54,120 nt of DNA from Ochrobactrum sp. RH2CCR150 (GTDB lineage: Bacteria > Pseudomonadota > Alphaproteobacteria > Rhizobiales > Rhizobiaceae), in NCBI GenBank assembly GCA_014138095.1, contig JACGXE010000022.1, forward strand, positions 1 to 54,120, in the 5' to 3' direction. Position numbers and translations under genes: made by a program. Position 1 is the first letter of the stretch; the number at the start of each line of letters is the position of its first letter. Below the pieces are notes generated by a model that was not told where the DNA came from, did no database searches, and saw only the letters and a list, made by a program, of their open reading frames with translations. Shown here one piece after another: positions 34,364-42,064 of the stretch.

Positions 34364-35473
34364 GTGCCTTTCAGTGAGCAAACTGAAGATAGAGAGTCGA
34401 AATTAAGAAGGGTTGGAATGCTTAATTTGCTTGGGTTCGAATTTTCCAGTTCCATTATTACCACGCTTGTTTCAGTTATTATTGCCATTCTGGCGATATA
34501 TCTGGGACTGCGTTGGCTTAAGACCTTCTTTGTCATGACGCCCCAGCAGCACGTGAGAATTCTTGAAACGTTTGGCCGTTACACTGGCTATCGTAAAGCG
34601 GGTCTGTCGATCAAATTTCCTTGGCCATTTCAGCGCGCTCGCTCGCCGTTTTCCTTGCAGACGAAACAGATCTCTCTTCAGCTTGGCGTCAAATCCAAAG
34701 ACAATGCCTTTGTTACCATGCCGATCAGCCTGCAATATCGGGTTATTCCTTCCGCGGTAGAGGCGGCCTTTTACGAGTTGCATAATCCCGAAGAGCAGAT
34801 CGAATCCTACGTCGCAACAGATGCGCGCGCGGTCGCTGCGGCGAGAACATTCGACCAACTTTATACTGATCGCGACGAATTCACGCGCACTGTCCGTGAA
34901 TCTCTGGACGAAGCTATCAATGCATATGGTTATGAGATCCGTGCCGTGTTGATTGATGACCCGCGGCCAACACCGGAGATGATTACAGCCTTCAACGAAG
35001 TGTTAGCGTCTCAACGCAGATTAGAAGCGGCACACAATGATGGAGAGGCTGAGAAAATAAAGCGGACCAAGAGTGCGGAAGCTTCTGCTGCTGCGATGTC
35101 AATTACGGCGCGGGGGATCGCAGCCAGTCGCAGCATTATCGCAGAAGGCAATGCGAGAGCCCTTGCCGCCTTTCGAGCAGATACGACACTGACTGATGCC
35201 GACGCCATGGAATTTATGATGGAAATCAACCGGCTTGAGGCGCTAAGAGACGCTGCGTCCCATGGAGGCAAAACAGTGTTGGTTACAGGAGATGCACATG
35301 GTGGAAATTATGAGACCAGAGCACTCTTAAGTGCGTTGGCAGATGGCGACGGACCGAAATCAGAAAAAGATGCGGGGCGGGAAACCGGTTTGATCGGCAC
35401 CGTGAAACAGCAGGTTGCTCCGGTGACGACAAATGAGGCCAAAGACGAACGGATCAACAAGAAAAATGATTAG
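34364..35473 (+). CDS. SPFH/Band 7 (stomatin-like) membrane protein
   Basis: 369 residues from a GTG preceded by GATGAGGAACT; the next ATG is at 34418. One TM helix (IITTLVSVIIAILAIYLGL, about 29-47) is followed by the SPFH domain: VMTPQQHVRILETFGRY, GLSIKFPWPFQ, LQTKQISLQLGVKSKDNAFVTMPISLQYRV and the helical stalk with RRLEAAHNDGEAEKIKRTKSAEASAAAMS. SPFH proteins form cage-like assemblies that scaffold membrane domains or modulate proteases (HflK/C). The C-terminal 60 residues are polar and probably disordered. The next gene overlaps by 8 bp. Confidence 0.85.
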   Translation: MPFSEQTEDRESKLRRVGMLNLLGFEFSSSIITTLVSVIIAILAIYLGLRWLKTFFVMTPQQHVRILETFGRYTGYRKAGLSIKFPWPFQRARSPFSLQTKQISLQLGVKSKDNAFVTMPISLQYRVIPSAVEAAFYELHNPEEQIESYVATDARAVAAARTFDQLYTDRDEFTRTVRESLDEAINAYGYEIRAVLIDDPRPTPEMITAFNEVLASQRRLEAAHNDGEAEKIKRTKSAEASAAAMSITARGIAASRSIIAEGNARALAAFRADTTLTDADAMEFMMEINRLEALRDAASHGGKTVLVTGDAHGGNYETRALLSALADGDGPKSEKDAGRETGLIGTVKQQVAPVTTNEAKDERINKKND

Positions 35474-35921
35474 TAGTTCGGGTCAAAAGCTTCCTGAAAC
35501 AGACGAAGTCATCAGGATTTTTGCACTGAGAAGAAGGCCCCTATTCAGATCATTGGTGGCTGTGTTCCTTTGCGCCATCTCCGCGGGACAAGCAGCTTCC
35601 GGCGATGCCGTCGAAATTGATTTGCAAAACGGACTATCGGCCTGCGTCGATCTGAAGCCCGGGCAGGTGAAGAGGCAGGCGAACATTGTTTCCTTCGACG
35701 CGAGGTTTAATTTGCACCGGTCTATCGGAGTGTGTGGATGCATGTCTGCATTGGTAAATTACACCGCCAGCGTGGACGTCAATGGCATACGCCAGAAACT
35801 GCAGCAAGGCATCATTTCGCTTGCACGAGAAGGCGATAGAACACTGATCCTCGCATCGGATCAGAATTTGATTGCCGGTAAAGATGTCCGTGTCGAACTG
35901 TCCTGCGCCGGGCCACTGTGA
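35466..35921 (+). CDS. DUF2195-like exported protein, paralogue of 27392
   Basis: 151 residues from the ATG at 35466, overlapping the SPFH stop. A long basic N-region (FALRRRPLFR) leads to a signal segment SLVAVFLCAISAGQAA. The mature domain has LSACVDLKPGQ, IGVCGCMSALVNYTASV, LQQGIISLA, RTLILASDQNLIAGKDVRVELSCAGPL, matching the cysteine spacing of the protein at 27392. Coupling to an SPFH gene suggests cell-envelope function. No catalytic residues visible. Confidence 0.7.
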   Translation: MISSSGQKLPETDEVIRIFALRRRPLFRSLVAVFLCAISAGQAASGDAVEIDLQNGLSACVDLKPGQVKRQANIVSFDARFNLHRSIGVCGCMSALVNYTASVDVNGIRQKLQQGIISLAREGDRTLILASDQNLIAGKDVRVELSCAGPL

Positions 35922-36034
35922 CTGAATTGATTTTGCTGCACGAACGCTATCATGACGCAAGTTTTGACTAATTTTCCATCTCAGCGATCCAGATTCAACC
36001 TGGTCGCGCTTAAGTTGATGTAATGGTGCCCTGA

Positions 36035-36547
36035 ATGAAAAATAGAACGTTTATAGCGGTCGTCATCGCGATTGCACTTGTCGGAATTAATGTCCCTGTG
36101 CGGGCCGACGGTTTCAAAATCCACGAGCTCACGCCCATCAAGCAAGAGTTCTGGTCAATTTTCGATGCCTTCGCGCATCATGCAGAAGAACCGACCAACT
36201 TTCGGATGTCCTGCTGCGGAACAGATGATGACCAGCATTTGATGATCGCTATCGATCGTCATGTCGACGAGCAGGGACAGGAAAACAGAACCGACGAAGG
36301 TTATCTCAAAGAGTTGGACGTCAGTTCCGAAAAAATCGGTTTCAAGATTGAGAAGATCGATGTGTCCCCTGCAATTGGACGACTTATCCGCCTTCCGAAT
36401 GTAGGTGGCCTCAAGGGGGTGAATATTTTTGTCGTAGAAGCCGGAGACAGGCTCACAATCCAGTCGGCTGCGCCGACCGAAGAGACCGCTGAGAACAATG
36501 CACGGAAGGCCTTGGAAATAGCAAAGAAGTCCATCATTGGGCGATGA
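36035..36547 (+). CDS. Exported protein of unknown function
   Basis: 170 residues with a signal peptide (MKNRTFIAVVIAIALVGINVPVRA, cleavage after VRA). The mature part contains two adjacent cysteines in RMSCCGTDDDQHLMIAIDRHVDEQ, beta-like segments IGRLIRLPNVGGLKGVNIFVVEAGDRLTIQSAAPT, and a final helix EETAENNARKALEIAKKSI. I do not recognise the family. It lies 114 bp after the DUF2195-like gene and may share its transcript. Confidence 0.65.
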   Translation: MKNRTFIAVVIAIALVGINVPVRADGFKIHELTPIKQEFWSIFDAFAHHAEEPTNFRMSCCGTDDDQHLMIAIDRHVDEQGQENRTDEGYLKELDVSSEKIGFKIEKIDVSPAIGRLIRLPNVGGLKGVNIFVVEAGDRLTIQSAAPTEETAENNARKALEIAKKSIIGR

Positions 36548-37092
36548 ACCGGTATGGGTTAAGCGCGTTATTCAATTGTCTTCTGTTAAGTTTCAGCCCA
36601 GCTGTCCGGACGAAGATTTCGTAGATAGAAAACTGAAATCAAAAACAATGTCATTCTTCGCTTTAGCAATCACAGCGCTTGCAAACGATAGGCAGCTGCG
36701 AAAGCGGACAGGTCGTTGTGTACTTCAGTTACATTGCCGGCAGATCGCAGTTCGATGCGATCATCAGTGTGGGTGCAAACATCAATGATTGCCTCACCGA
36801 GAGCAAATGCGTCAAAGGAAGCGTTAAGTAGCTTGCCGCCACCTTCATTCAGGGCTTGTATCGCTTTGGAGAGCCCTAGCCTAGAGATAGGCCAGATCCG
36901 AGCGGTGCACGCAGGGTGTTTCCCCATACCTGCGTTGATCAGATAACGCAGGTTCGGCGTCCTGATGTCAGTCGCGGGTCACGGACAGGACTCGCTGAAC
37001 AGCTCGCGGGTTGTTCTTCCGGTATCTGAAACACCAAATTATTCACTAGGTCATGACTATACGCATACGTGTCCATATAGCGGTAAGAGCAA
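36548..37092. other. Intergenic region without a convincing gene
   Basis: One minus-strand frame, 36670-36927, encodes a continuous 85-residue stretch (LSKAIQALNEGGGKLLNASFD and on) that could be a gene or gene remnant, but its start is poor and it has no recognisable family. Nothing else is apparent. Confidence 0.3.
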
Positions 37093-37542
37093 TCAGACGA
37101 CTTTGTCGATGAGTTTTTGAAGAAAATGGTTTGCCGCCTCTATTTCTCGCGCGTCAAATTCGTCAAACAAAGATTGATGGATGCTGTCAAGGATTGTCCG
37201 CATGCGCACAACCATACGTTCTCCCTCAGCCGTCAGCCAAATTCTGTTAGCGCGCCGGTTCGTTTCGTCGACCGCTCTATGGACGAGTTGAAGCTCCTCC
37301 AGCAAGTCGATTATCCGTACAAGTGAAGGTGCCGTCATTCCTATCTGCGTAGCGATATCAATCTGTCGTGCGCCATCCCCCACTTGTGCAATCCAGAAAA
37401 GGCAGGATGCGACAGTAGGGTCCAGCCCGATTTCGCTGAATGCCTGTTTTTCGAGGGAGCGAAGTACGGTTCCAGAAAAAAGTATATTTGCTGCGAGATT
37501 TCTCAGGGAAATGTTTTTTGCATCAAAAGAATCCATGTTCAT
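37093..37542 (-). CDS. MarR-family transcriptional regulator
   Basis: 149 residues from the ATG at 37542; the earlier TTG would lie inside the palindrome at 37549. Helices around 20-50 are followed by the winged HTH: GARQIDIATQIGMTAPSLVRIIDLLEELQLVHRAVDETNRRANRIWLTAEGE, where the recognition helix is TAPSLVRIIDLLE and the wing contains DETNRRANRI. MarR dimers usually bind palindromes in their own promoters and are released by small aromatic or oxidising ligands. A perfect 12-bp palindrome lies 7 bp upstream of the start. The other target is unclear; the gene is divergent from the porin, 330 bp away. Confidence 0.88.
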   Translation of the reverse strand: MNMDSFDAKNISLRNLAANILFSGTVLRSLEKQAFSEIGLDPTVASCLFWIAQVGDGARQIDIATQIGMTAPSLVRIIDLLEELQLVHRAVDETNRRANRIWLTAEGERMVVRMRTILDSIHQSLFDEFDAREIEAANHFLQKLIDKVV

Positions 37543-37548
37543 ACTTCT

Positions 37549-37560
37549 TGTCAATTGACA
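37549..37560. promoter_or_regulatory. Predicted MarR operator
   Basis: TGTCAATTGACA is a perfect 12-bp palindrome 7 bp upstream of the marR start. The size and position fit autorepression by the MarR dimer. Confidence 0.6.
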
Positions 37561-37875
37561 GCTTTGAAAGAATTTTGGGAAAACTACGCTCGAAGTGGAT
37601 ATTCTTACATCATGACAGGAGCGTATTTATTCACAATATTTTGAATTCTGAATGAAATCTTAGCGTGATAATTATATGATAGTTTAATATGTTATATATA
37701 ATAAATTTATCTAATAAAATACCACTTTATGAATATTCCATAATAAATATTTGGTATCATTGTTGACACAATATCCAAGGATAGCGGTTTTAATAATATT
37801 ATTTATATTGAGTTTAATTATGTACTGAGAGATAGGTGGGTTGTTAAAAGTCCACGCTGAATCGAGGCAACTCTT

Positions 37876-38982
37876 ATGAAAATCAAGACTGTTCTGATCT
37901 CTTCAGCAGCTACGATGATTTCCTTCTCATCTTATGCTGCCGACGCAATCGTCGCGCCGGAGCCTGAAGCCGTTGAATATGTGCGCGTTTGCGACGCTTA
38001 CGGCGCTGGCTATTTCTACATCCCGGGCACAGAGACCTGTCTGCGTATCCACGGTTATCTGCGTTACGACGTCAAGGGTGGTAATAATCCATATTCCGGT
38101 ACGGATCGTGACGGCTGGGACAAAAGCTTCCGCTTTGCGCTTCGTACCTCTACAGCTTCCGAGACCGAACTGGGCACTTTGAAGACGTTCACTGAAACGC
38201 GCTTCAATTACTCCGCAAACAACTCGGGAACCGACGGCGTCTATGGTGATACCAATTCGGATGTCGTCATGCAGTTCGCCTACATCGAACTGGGCGGTCT
38301 GAAGGTGGGTATCGATGAATCCGAATTCCACACGTTTACGGGATATCTCGGCGATGTCATCAACGATGACGTTGTCTCCCCGGGTGCGTACCGTACGGGC
38401 AAGATCTCGTACACCTTCACCGGTGGTAACGGTTTCTCGGCTGTCCTTGCACTTGAAGAAGGTGGCGATAACGATGGCGGTTATGCCAATCCGTTCGGCC
38501 ACGATTACGTAATAGATGGCTACATGCCGCATGTTGTTGGCGGCCTGAAATATGCAGGTGGCTGGGGGTCGATTGCCGGTGTCGTCGCTTATGACTCAGT
38601 TATCGAGGAATGGTCCACAAAGGTGCGCGGCGACGTTAATGTCACCGATCGGCTCTCTCTTTGGCTTCAGGGTGCCTACTCATCCGAAGAGAACCCGGAC
38701 CAGATGTACGGTCAATGGGGTGGCGAATGGGCCGTCTGGGGTGGTTTGAAGTTTAAGGCAACTGACAAGGCTACCTTTAACCTGCAGGGTGCGCATGACG
38801 ACTGGGGCAAAACAGCGGTAGCCGCAAATGTGGCATATGAAATCGTTCCCGGTTTCACGATTACACCTGAAGTCACCTACACAAAGTTTGACGACAAGTG
38901 GAAAGACTACGAAGCCGTCTACAACGGCAACAATGTTGACGATGCCTGGGGCGGCACGATCCGATTCCAACGCTCGTTCTAA
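37876..38982 (+). CDS. Omp2-type outer-membrane porin (alphaproteobacterial Porin_2)
   Basis: 368 residues with a signal peptide ending YAADA (about 22). The mature N-terminus EPEAVEYVRVCDAYGAGYFYIPGTETCLRIHGYLRYDVKGG is the hallmark of Brucella/Ochrobactrum Omp2a/Omp2b porins, and two cysteines (in VCDAY and ETCLRI) are conserved. The rest alternates amphipathic strands and loops, ending in the typical aromatic terminal F (RFQRSF). It should form a trimeric 16-strand barrel for passive diffusion of small hydrophilic solutes. Upstream is an AT-rich 250-bp region; strong hairpins follow the gene. Confidence 0.93.
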   Translation: MKIKTVLISSAATMISFSSYAADAIVAPEPEAVEYVRVCDAYGAGYFYIPGTETCLRIHGYLRYDVKGGNNPYSGTDRDGWDKSFRFALRTSTASETELGTLKTFTETRFNYSANNSGTDGVYGDTNSDVVMQFAYIELGGLKVGIDESEFHTFTGYLGDVINDDVVSPGAYRTGKISYTFTGGNGFSAVLALEEGGDNDGGYANPFGHDYVIDGYMPHVVGGLKYAGGWGSIAGVVAYDSVIEEWSTKVRGDVNVTDRLSLWLQGAYSSEENPDQMYGQWGGEWAVWGGLKFKATDKATFNLQGAHDDWGKTAVAANVAYEIVPGFTITPEVTYTKFDDKWKDYEAVYNGNNVDDAWGGTIRFQRSF

Positions 38983-38987
38983 GTTAC

Positions 38988-39018
38988 AAACACGTGATCG
39001 CTAATTGATCGCGTGTTT
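38988..39018 (+). terminator. Hairpin after the porin gene
   Basis: AAACACGTGATCG (38988-39000) pairs with GATCGCGTGTTT (39007-39018) with one mismatch. It starts 6 bp after the stop and its right arm ends in TTT. Confidence 0.6.
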
Positions 39019-39100
39019 CAAGCAATAACTTGACATAGAGAGTTGATGCTTAAATAATTATCAAGTGATAATCTGATCTCCAGTCAAGATTACATCACTA

Positions 39101-39136
39101 AAGACAGCGGCAGATTAATTCTGCCGCTGTTTTGAT
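39101..39136 (+). terminator. Rho-independent terminator downstream of the porin
   Basis: Perfect 10-bp arms ACAGCGGCAG (39104-39113) and CTGCCGCTGT (39121-39130) with a 7-base loop, followed by TTTGATTTAT. The first hairpin at 38988 may make this a double terminator. Confidence 0.8.
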
Positions 39137-39334
39137 TTATTATAGTTTTCATGTGAAATCATTTATTATTGAATTATTTCAAATATTCTCGGAAATCGGC
39201 GTTATATTCGCAATCAATATTGCCCGTTCTGCTCCCTGCCAGCGGAGAATCAAAACCACAAGGGTTCAATTGGGATAGCGCGTTGAGCGTTGGGCAGTTA
39301 GCAAGGCAATCACTGGCCACAGGTTCCAGTGATT

Positions 39335-39375
39335 AAGAAAAACGGGCGACCCGCATCAGCAAGATCACCCGTTCA
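39335..39375 (-). terminator. Terminator of the SyrB-like gene
   Basis: Read on the minus strand: AACGGGTGATC and TCGCCCGTT form the arms of a hairpin, followed by a run of T and then CTT. It lies 38 bp after the stop at 39413. A further inverted repeat, AATCACTGG/CCAGTGATT, lies at 39308-39334. Confidence 0.6.
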
Positions 39376-39412
39376 AGTGATTTGTTGTGCAGCTGGCAAT
39401 GAGCTTCCGGTT

Positions 39413-39946
39413 TTAAGACTTACCGAGCCGCTTGCGCAGTTCGGCGTTTTCTGCTCGTAGCTTACTGGCCAGTTCCTTGCGCAGTTTTAGATTTTCAGCT
39501 TCGAGCGTCACCAGAGTCTTCAGATCATCACCTGAAGGCGCCCTTGCCGCTGTGGGCGCTGCCTTTTCTGCAGCGTTCTTCCAATTATAATAGGTCTGTT
39601 CACTGACTTCCGCTTGCTGCAATGCAGCTTTCAGAGTGACCTTTCCCCCTTTTGTTGCTTTTTCGATAGAAGCGAGGAGGGCGGCACGCAGCTCGGGACT
39701 ATATCTCTTGACCGTGCGTTTTGCTGGCTGTGTTACAATGGTTTCAGCCTTCGCGGCAGCTTTAGGCGCTTTGGCAGGTTTGGTGCCGACCTTTGTCGCC
39801 GTTGAAGGAGAAACAACGCTAGTCTTTGCTGGTTTTGGCACGGCTTTTTTCCGGGGAGCGCGTGTTTTTGGCATGTCACCGACAGGTTCAGCAGCATTGA
39901 TTGCAGTTGCAGCTGGTTTTGCATCGGTAATTGTTTCATCAGCCAT
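39413..39946 (-). CDS. SyrB-like transcriptional regulator
   Basis: 177 residues. The first 75 are Lys/Ala/Pro-rich and probably disordered. The core KRYSPELRAALLASIEKATKGGKVTLKAALQQAEVSEQTYYNWKNAAEKA holds an HTH like those of SyrB (symbiotic regulator of Sinorhizobium) and of transposase OrfA-type proteins. The tail VTLEAENLKLRKELASKLRAENAELRKRLGKS is a leucine-zipper-like coiled coil. The role and targets are unknown. It is divergent from the plus-strand gene at 40189, which shares the tail motif. Confidence 0.85.
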   Translation of the reverse strand: MADETITDAKPAATAINAAEPVGDMPKTRAPRKKAVPKPAKTSVVSPSTATKVGTKPAKAPKAAAKAETIVTQPAKRTVKRYSPELRAALLASIEKATKGGKVTLKAALQQAEVSEQTYYNWKNAAEKAAPTAARAPSGDDLKTLVTLEAENLKLRKELASKLRAENAELRKRLGKS

Positions 39947-40188
39947 GTTGAGTTTCTCCTGTGCTGGCGTAAGGGCAGTTACTTATTTCTGGAATATACA
40001 GATCAACGCTTAATGTGGAAATAAAGTCGTGTAGTTCATGGGGACTTTACGAAAGAGCTTTTTCTGAGAGGCTGTTGTCACAATTGAATGCAGTGCTGAA
40101 CATTGAAAAACAGGCTGGAAATCGATAGGTAGCGTCAAGCGCTCTTCTCACCCCCTTCGGTCATATTTCATTGGAAAGCCATTCACGG

Positions 40189-40761
40189 ATGAAGAATCCA
40201 GTTCGCAATGTTATCGTCGAATATAAGAACAAGCGTGCCCGGAGGGGGAACGCATCCTTGTGGGGAGATCTGGATTTGAAGTCGATCGCCCGGGAAGTTG
40301 AAGCGGATTCGCCGCAATCTCCGATAGATGTTCAGGCAGAAGCTCAGTTCCCCGAACCCATGAACGACAAAGCTGAGACAGACGACCTGGAAGTCGTGCC
40401 GCTGATCGCGGCTACCACTGAAACCGTTGCGGACGAGCGAGAGATTTCTGTCATTGATGCGGTCGAGCCAGAAAAAGAGCTGATCGCGCCCATTGCGGTC
40501 CAAAAGCCAGAAATTACCGAAGAAATTGTTGTCAGAAAGAAAAAACGCTCTGTTCGGCACAGCGTGAAGAAGGTTGCTCGAAAGAAAGAGAAAATTGCGA
40601 TACCTCCGGTCGCAGAGCCAGACAGCCGCTCCGAACTACTGTCCCTCGAGAACGAGAATGCGTCTCTCAAGCGCGAACTGCTTGCGAAACTGCGCGCAGA
40701 AAATGATGCCTTGTTCGCGCTGCTCAGACGAGCCGATCTGCGGGCCACCCACAGTAGATAG
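40189..40761 (+). CDS. SyrB-like tail protein without obvious HTH
   Basis: 190 residues from the ATG at 40189. The N-terminal 35 residues (NVIVEYKNKRARRGNASLWGDLDLKSIARE) are a conserved-looking short motif with the tryptophan in SLWGDLDLKS. A long acidic, disordered region follows (to about 110), then a basic stretch KKKRSVRHSVKKVARKKEK. The C-terminus LLSLENENASLKRELLAKLRAENDALFALLRRAD repeats the tail motif of the neighbour at 39413. The basic stretch suggests nucleic-acid binding. No known fold. Confidence 0.65.
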   Translation: MKNPVRNVIVEYKNKRARRGNASLWGDLDLKSIAREVEADSPQSPIDVQAEAQFPEPMNDKAETDDLEVVPLIAATTETVADEREISVIDAVEPEKELIAPIAVQKPEITEEIVVRKKKRSVRHSVKKVARKKEKIAIPPVAEPDSRSELLSLENENASLKRELLAKLRAENDALFALLRRADLRATHSR

Positions 40762-40948
40762 GTCCGTTTTATTCAGGCCTGCATGTTCATTGGCCCGACG
40801 GCGACCTGGCTGAAACTGGCATGAAGCAATACCAACCGCGTGTTCTGGTCATTTGGGTGTGTCCGGTTTATCGTCGCCAAGGCTGTCGCATGTTGGGAAG
40901 CAGGCAACACCAAGTCCTTTTTGGCGCGAACGGGGAGGTTGATTGACA

Positions 40949-41803
40949 ATGAAATCATGGAGTGAGCGCCTCGTTGCGGGACTGAAGAACTGGCGATCGC
41001 GCAACAACGACACCGGGGCGGATGCAACACTTGGTGTACAAAGCCCAGCTGATATGACTCCAGAGCGATCTGATGACGGTTCAAAGGCAAAAATGTCGAT
41101 TAAGGTCACGGTGGAAGACTTTGAAGGAACAGGCGTTGATGCAAATCCGCAGACAAAACCGACACCCCCACTTGAAACTTCCCCAGTGCCTGCGAACGAA
41201 GTGCAGCCGCCTGAGGCATCGTCAAGTCAGCCGGAGCCGACGCACGAGGCGGCGAATGAGCCTTCCGCTTCATCATCTGATTCAAAACCGACGCAAAATC
41301 TGTCCCGGGGAAGATCATCAAAGTCCAAGGATGGATTGATGGCAGGCAGGGACCTGGCGGTGTCGGACGGGGACACAGCTAACGAAGCGGCTGAGAACAA
41401 AAGCGTCATCAGCGAGAGGAAGTTGCAGCCCGATCATGAATTGCAGAAGTTCACCATCAACACGACCCCGGCAAAAGAGCTTGAAGAAGCAGATGGCAAC
41501 GCATCCATCGGGGCCGAGCCAGGAAACCCATCGGAAGCGTTAGCGCCGTTCAAGGGAGAGAATGCACTTCACGAACCGTCCAGTGGTGCGGAGCCACCGA
41601 GAATAGAGCAGGCGACAGACAAAGATGCGGCGATACCTGGGGCGCCCATGTTGCCGCAAATGCGCTCCCGTGATCGAAAGCCCAAAGCTACTGATGAACT
41701 GGTGACCGACGAAATGCTCGCAGAACTTGAAGCGGAAAACGCCCACCTTAAGCGCCTTCTCCGTGAAAAGCTGAGTGCGGCACAGGATAATTCTGAGAAT
41801 TGA
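40949..41803 (+). CDS. Low-complexity protein ending in the SyrB-like tail motif
   Basis: 284 residues from the ATG at 40949. A short amphipathic start (MKSWSERLVAGLKNWRSRNND) precedes more than 200 residues rich in Pro, Ser, Glu and Ala, with no recognisable domain and probably disordered. The final 35 residues, TDEMLAELEAENAHLKRLLREKLSAAQD, are again the ELExEN..LKRxLxxKL tail. It is the third protein in a row with this tail. The role is unknown; oligomerisation through the shared coiled coil is an inference. A hypothetical gene 60 bp further on is cut by a transposon. Confidence 0.6.
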   Translation: MKSWSERLVAGLKNWRSRNNDTGADATLGVQSPADMTPERSDDGSKAKMSIKVTVEDFEGTGVDANPQTKPTPPLETSPVPANEVQPPEASSSQPEPTHEAANEPSASSSDSKPTQNLSRGRSSKSKDGLMAGRDLAVSDGDTANEAAENKSVISERKLQPDHELQKFTINTTPAKELEEADGNASIGAEPGNPSEALAPFKGENALHEPSSGAEPPRIEQATDKDAAIPGAPMLPQMRSRDRKPKATDELVTDEMLAELEAENAHLKRLLREKLSAAQDNSEN

Positions 41804-41863
41804 ACTAAGGGTCGCGTGCGACATCGCCAGACTACCGTCGAACGATTTTGAACATAAGGAATT

Positions 41864-42026
41864 GTGATGGCTGTTACATTGTTGCATGGAACCGGTAATC
41901 TTGTCTGCGACGACGTGGATGCGGGCCGGGTCGAATTCAGCATCGCCAGTCCGGCTGATGGGCCGGACATGACAAGACGTGGAAAGGTCTGGGGCAACAG
42001 GCAGGCGATAGCTGCCTCGATGGATT
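41864..42026 (+). pseudogene. 5' part of a small gene interrupted by the Tn3-family transposon
   Basis: The start (AVTLLHGTGNLVCDDVDAGRV) and RGKVWGNRQAIAASMD match the intact protein at 33855-34115, after which the frame enters the transposon inverted repeat at 42027. The natural sequence seems to resume at 46448: joining 42026 directly to 46448 keeps the frame and gives MDYDPEAAKLAMQQDVRW and on to a TGA at 46540-46542. The interrupted gene would have encoded about 85 residues. Confidence 0.65.
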
Positions 42027-42064
42027 GGGGTGGTTTGCGGGAGGGGGCGGAATCCTACGCTAAG
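42027..42064 (+). repeat. Tn3-family inverted repeat, left
   Basis: 38 bp, GGGGTGGTTTGCGGG at the outer end and CCTACGCTAAG at the inner end. It contains the tnpA stop codon at 42060. Confidence 0.92.

Noticed and set aside
36670..36927. Minus-strand open frame of 85 codons
   Set aside because: Plausible composition but weak start and no recognised family; kept only as a remark in the intergenic entry.
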